Assembly: GCA_021804455.1 (NCBI GenBank)
Contig: JAJZHT010000099.1
Location: forward strand, 1 to 5,278
DNA: 5,278 nucleotides
Direction of reading: 5' to 3'
Origin: Pseudomonadota bacterium
GTDB lineage: Bacteria > Pseudomonadota > Alphaproteobacteria > Paracaedibacterales > CAIULA01
The notes beneath the pieces are model-generated. The model saw only the letters and a list, made by a program, of their open reading frames with translations. It was not told where the DNA came from and did no database searches. Shown one piece after another: positions 5,105 to 5,278 of this stretch. The translations under genes and the position numbers were made by a program. How positions within the stretch are numbered: position 1 is the first letter of the stretch; the number at the start of each line of letters is the position of its first letter.

Positions 5105-5278
5105 ATGACTTTAAAACTACCGAATGTTCCGCCCTTGCCTTCTCAAAACCAGAGGCCTCTTTTTTCATCCTTTTTTGTTGGAACCGAACAGGAGACGTGG
5201 GAGTTAGAATTTTCTAGACCCCATCATCTTACAGAATCGATTGAAGAATACGCACAACAAAGTTTAAGAAGGTCCCCC
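5105..5278 (+). CDS. Unrecognised phage-operon protein, N-terminus only
   Basis: Fifty-eight codons are open to the right edge with no stop. AGAGG at 5095-5099 sits 5 nt before the ATG and one base separates it from the previous stop, so it is very likely a real operon member. The visible part begins MTLKLPNVPPLPSQNQRPLF, proline-rich and probably flexible, then SSFFVGTEQETWELEF and a charged helix-like LTESIEEYAQQSLRR. In GTA and related phage clusters the major tail tube protein normally follows the tail terminator, but I do not recognise its usual N-terminus. It may be a divergent tail protein or an inserted gene. No function is assigned. Confidence 0.65.
   Translation, partial: MTLKLPNVPPLPSQNQRPLFSSFFVGTEQETWELEFSRPHHLTESIEEYAQQSLRRSP

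Overview
The window holds the front half of a tailed-phage head and head-tail joining module, read left to right. A divergent, apparently host-type gene lies on the opposite strand at the left edge. The DNA is AT-rich. The portal resembles, from memory and not from a search, those of HK97-like siphophages and the gene transfer agents (GTAs) of Alphaproteobacteria. My best guess is an AT-rich, possibly intracellular, alphaproteobacterium carrying an HK97-type prophage or a domesticated GTA-like cluster. The sequence alone cannot decide between these, and the taxonomic guess is weak.

Layout. Bases 1-554 (minus) encode the first 184 residues of an HD-domain phosphohydrolase-like protein with a probable signal peptide; its C-terminus lies off the left edge. 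Bases 555-773 are a divergent intergenic region. It has a good promoter candidate for the HD gene, three copies of a TGGGC(A/C)AT motif and an imperfect dyad just upstream of the phage genes. From 774 to the right edge all genes are on the plus strand: portal (774-2024), prohead protease (2041-2583), HK97-fold major capsid protein (2658-3776), gp6-like head-tail connector (3781-4335), head-closure protein (4332-4706), DUF3168-like tail terminator (4699-5103) and an unrecognised gene running off the right edge (5105-5278).

How the genes fit together. The portal forms the DNA entry ring. The protease trims the capsid precursor after assembly. The connector and head-closure proteins extend and seal the portal, and the tail terminator caps the tail tube where it joins the head. 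The order matches Rhodobacter capsulatus GTA genes g3 to g8. Genes are packed with 16-nt, 4-nt or 1-nt gaps or short overlaps, which indicates one operon. The one larger gap (74 nt, protease to capsid) contains a textbook intrinsic-terminator hairpin, so capsid expression may be tuned there.

Points worth a second look are the missing terminase upstream of the portal, the intra-operon terminator, a perfect 10-bp inverted repeat at the start of the connector gene, the repeated motif upstream of the portal, the exported-looking HD protein, and a gene after the tail terminator that does not look like a typical major tail protein. I see no clear evidence of a wholly new system.
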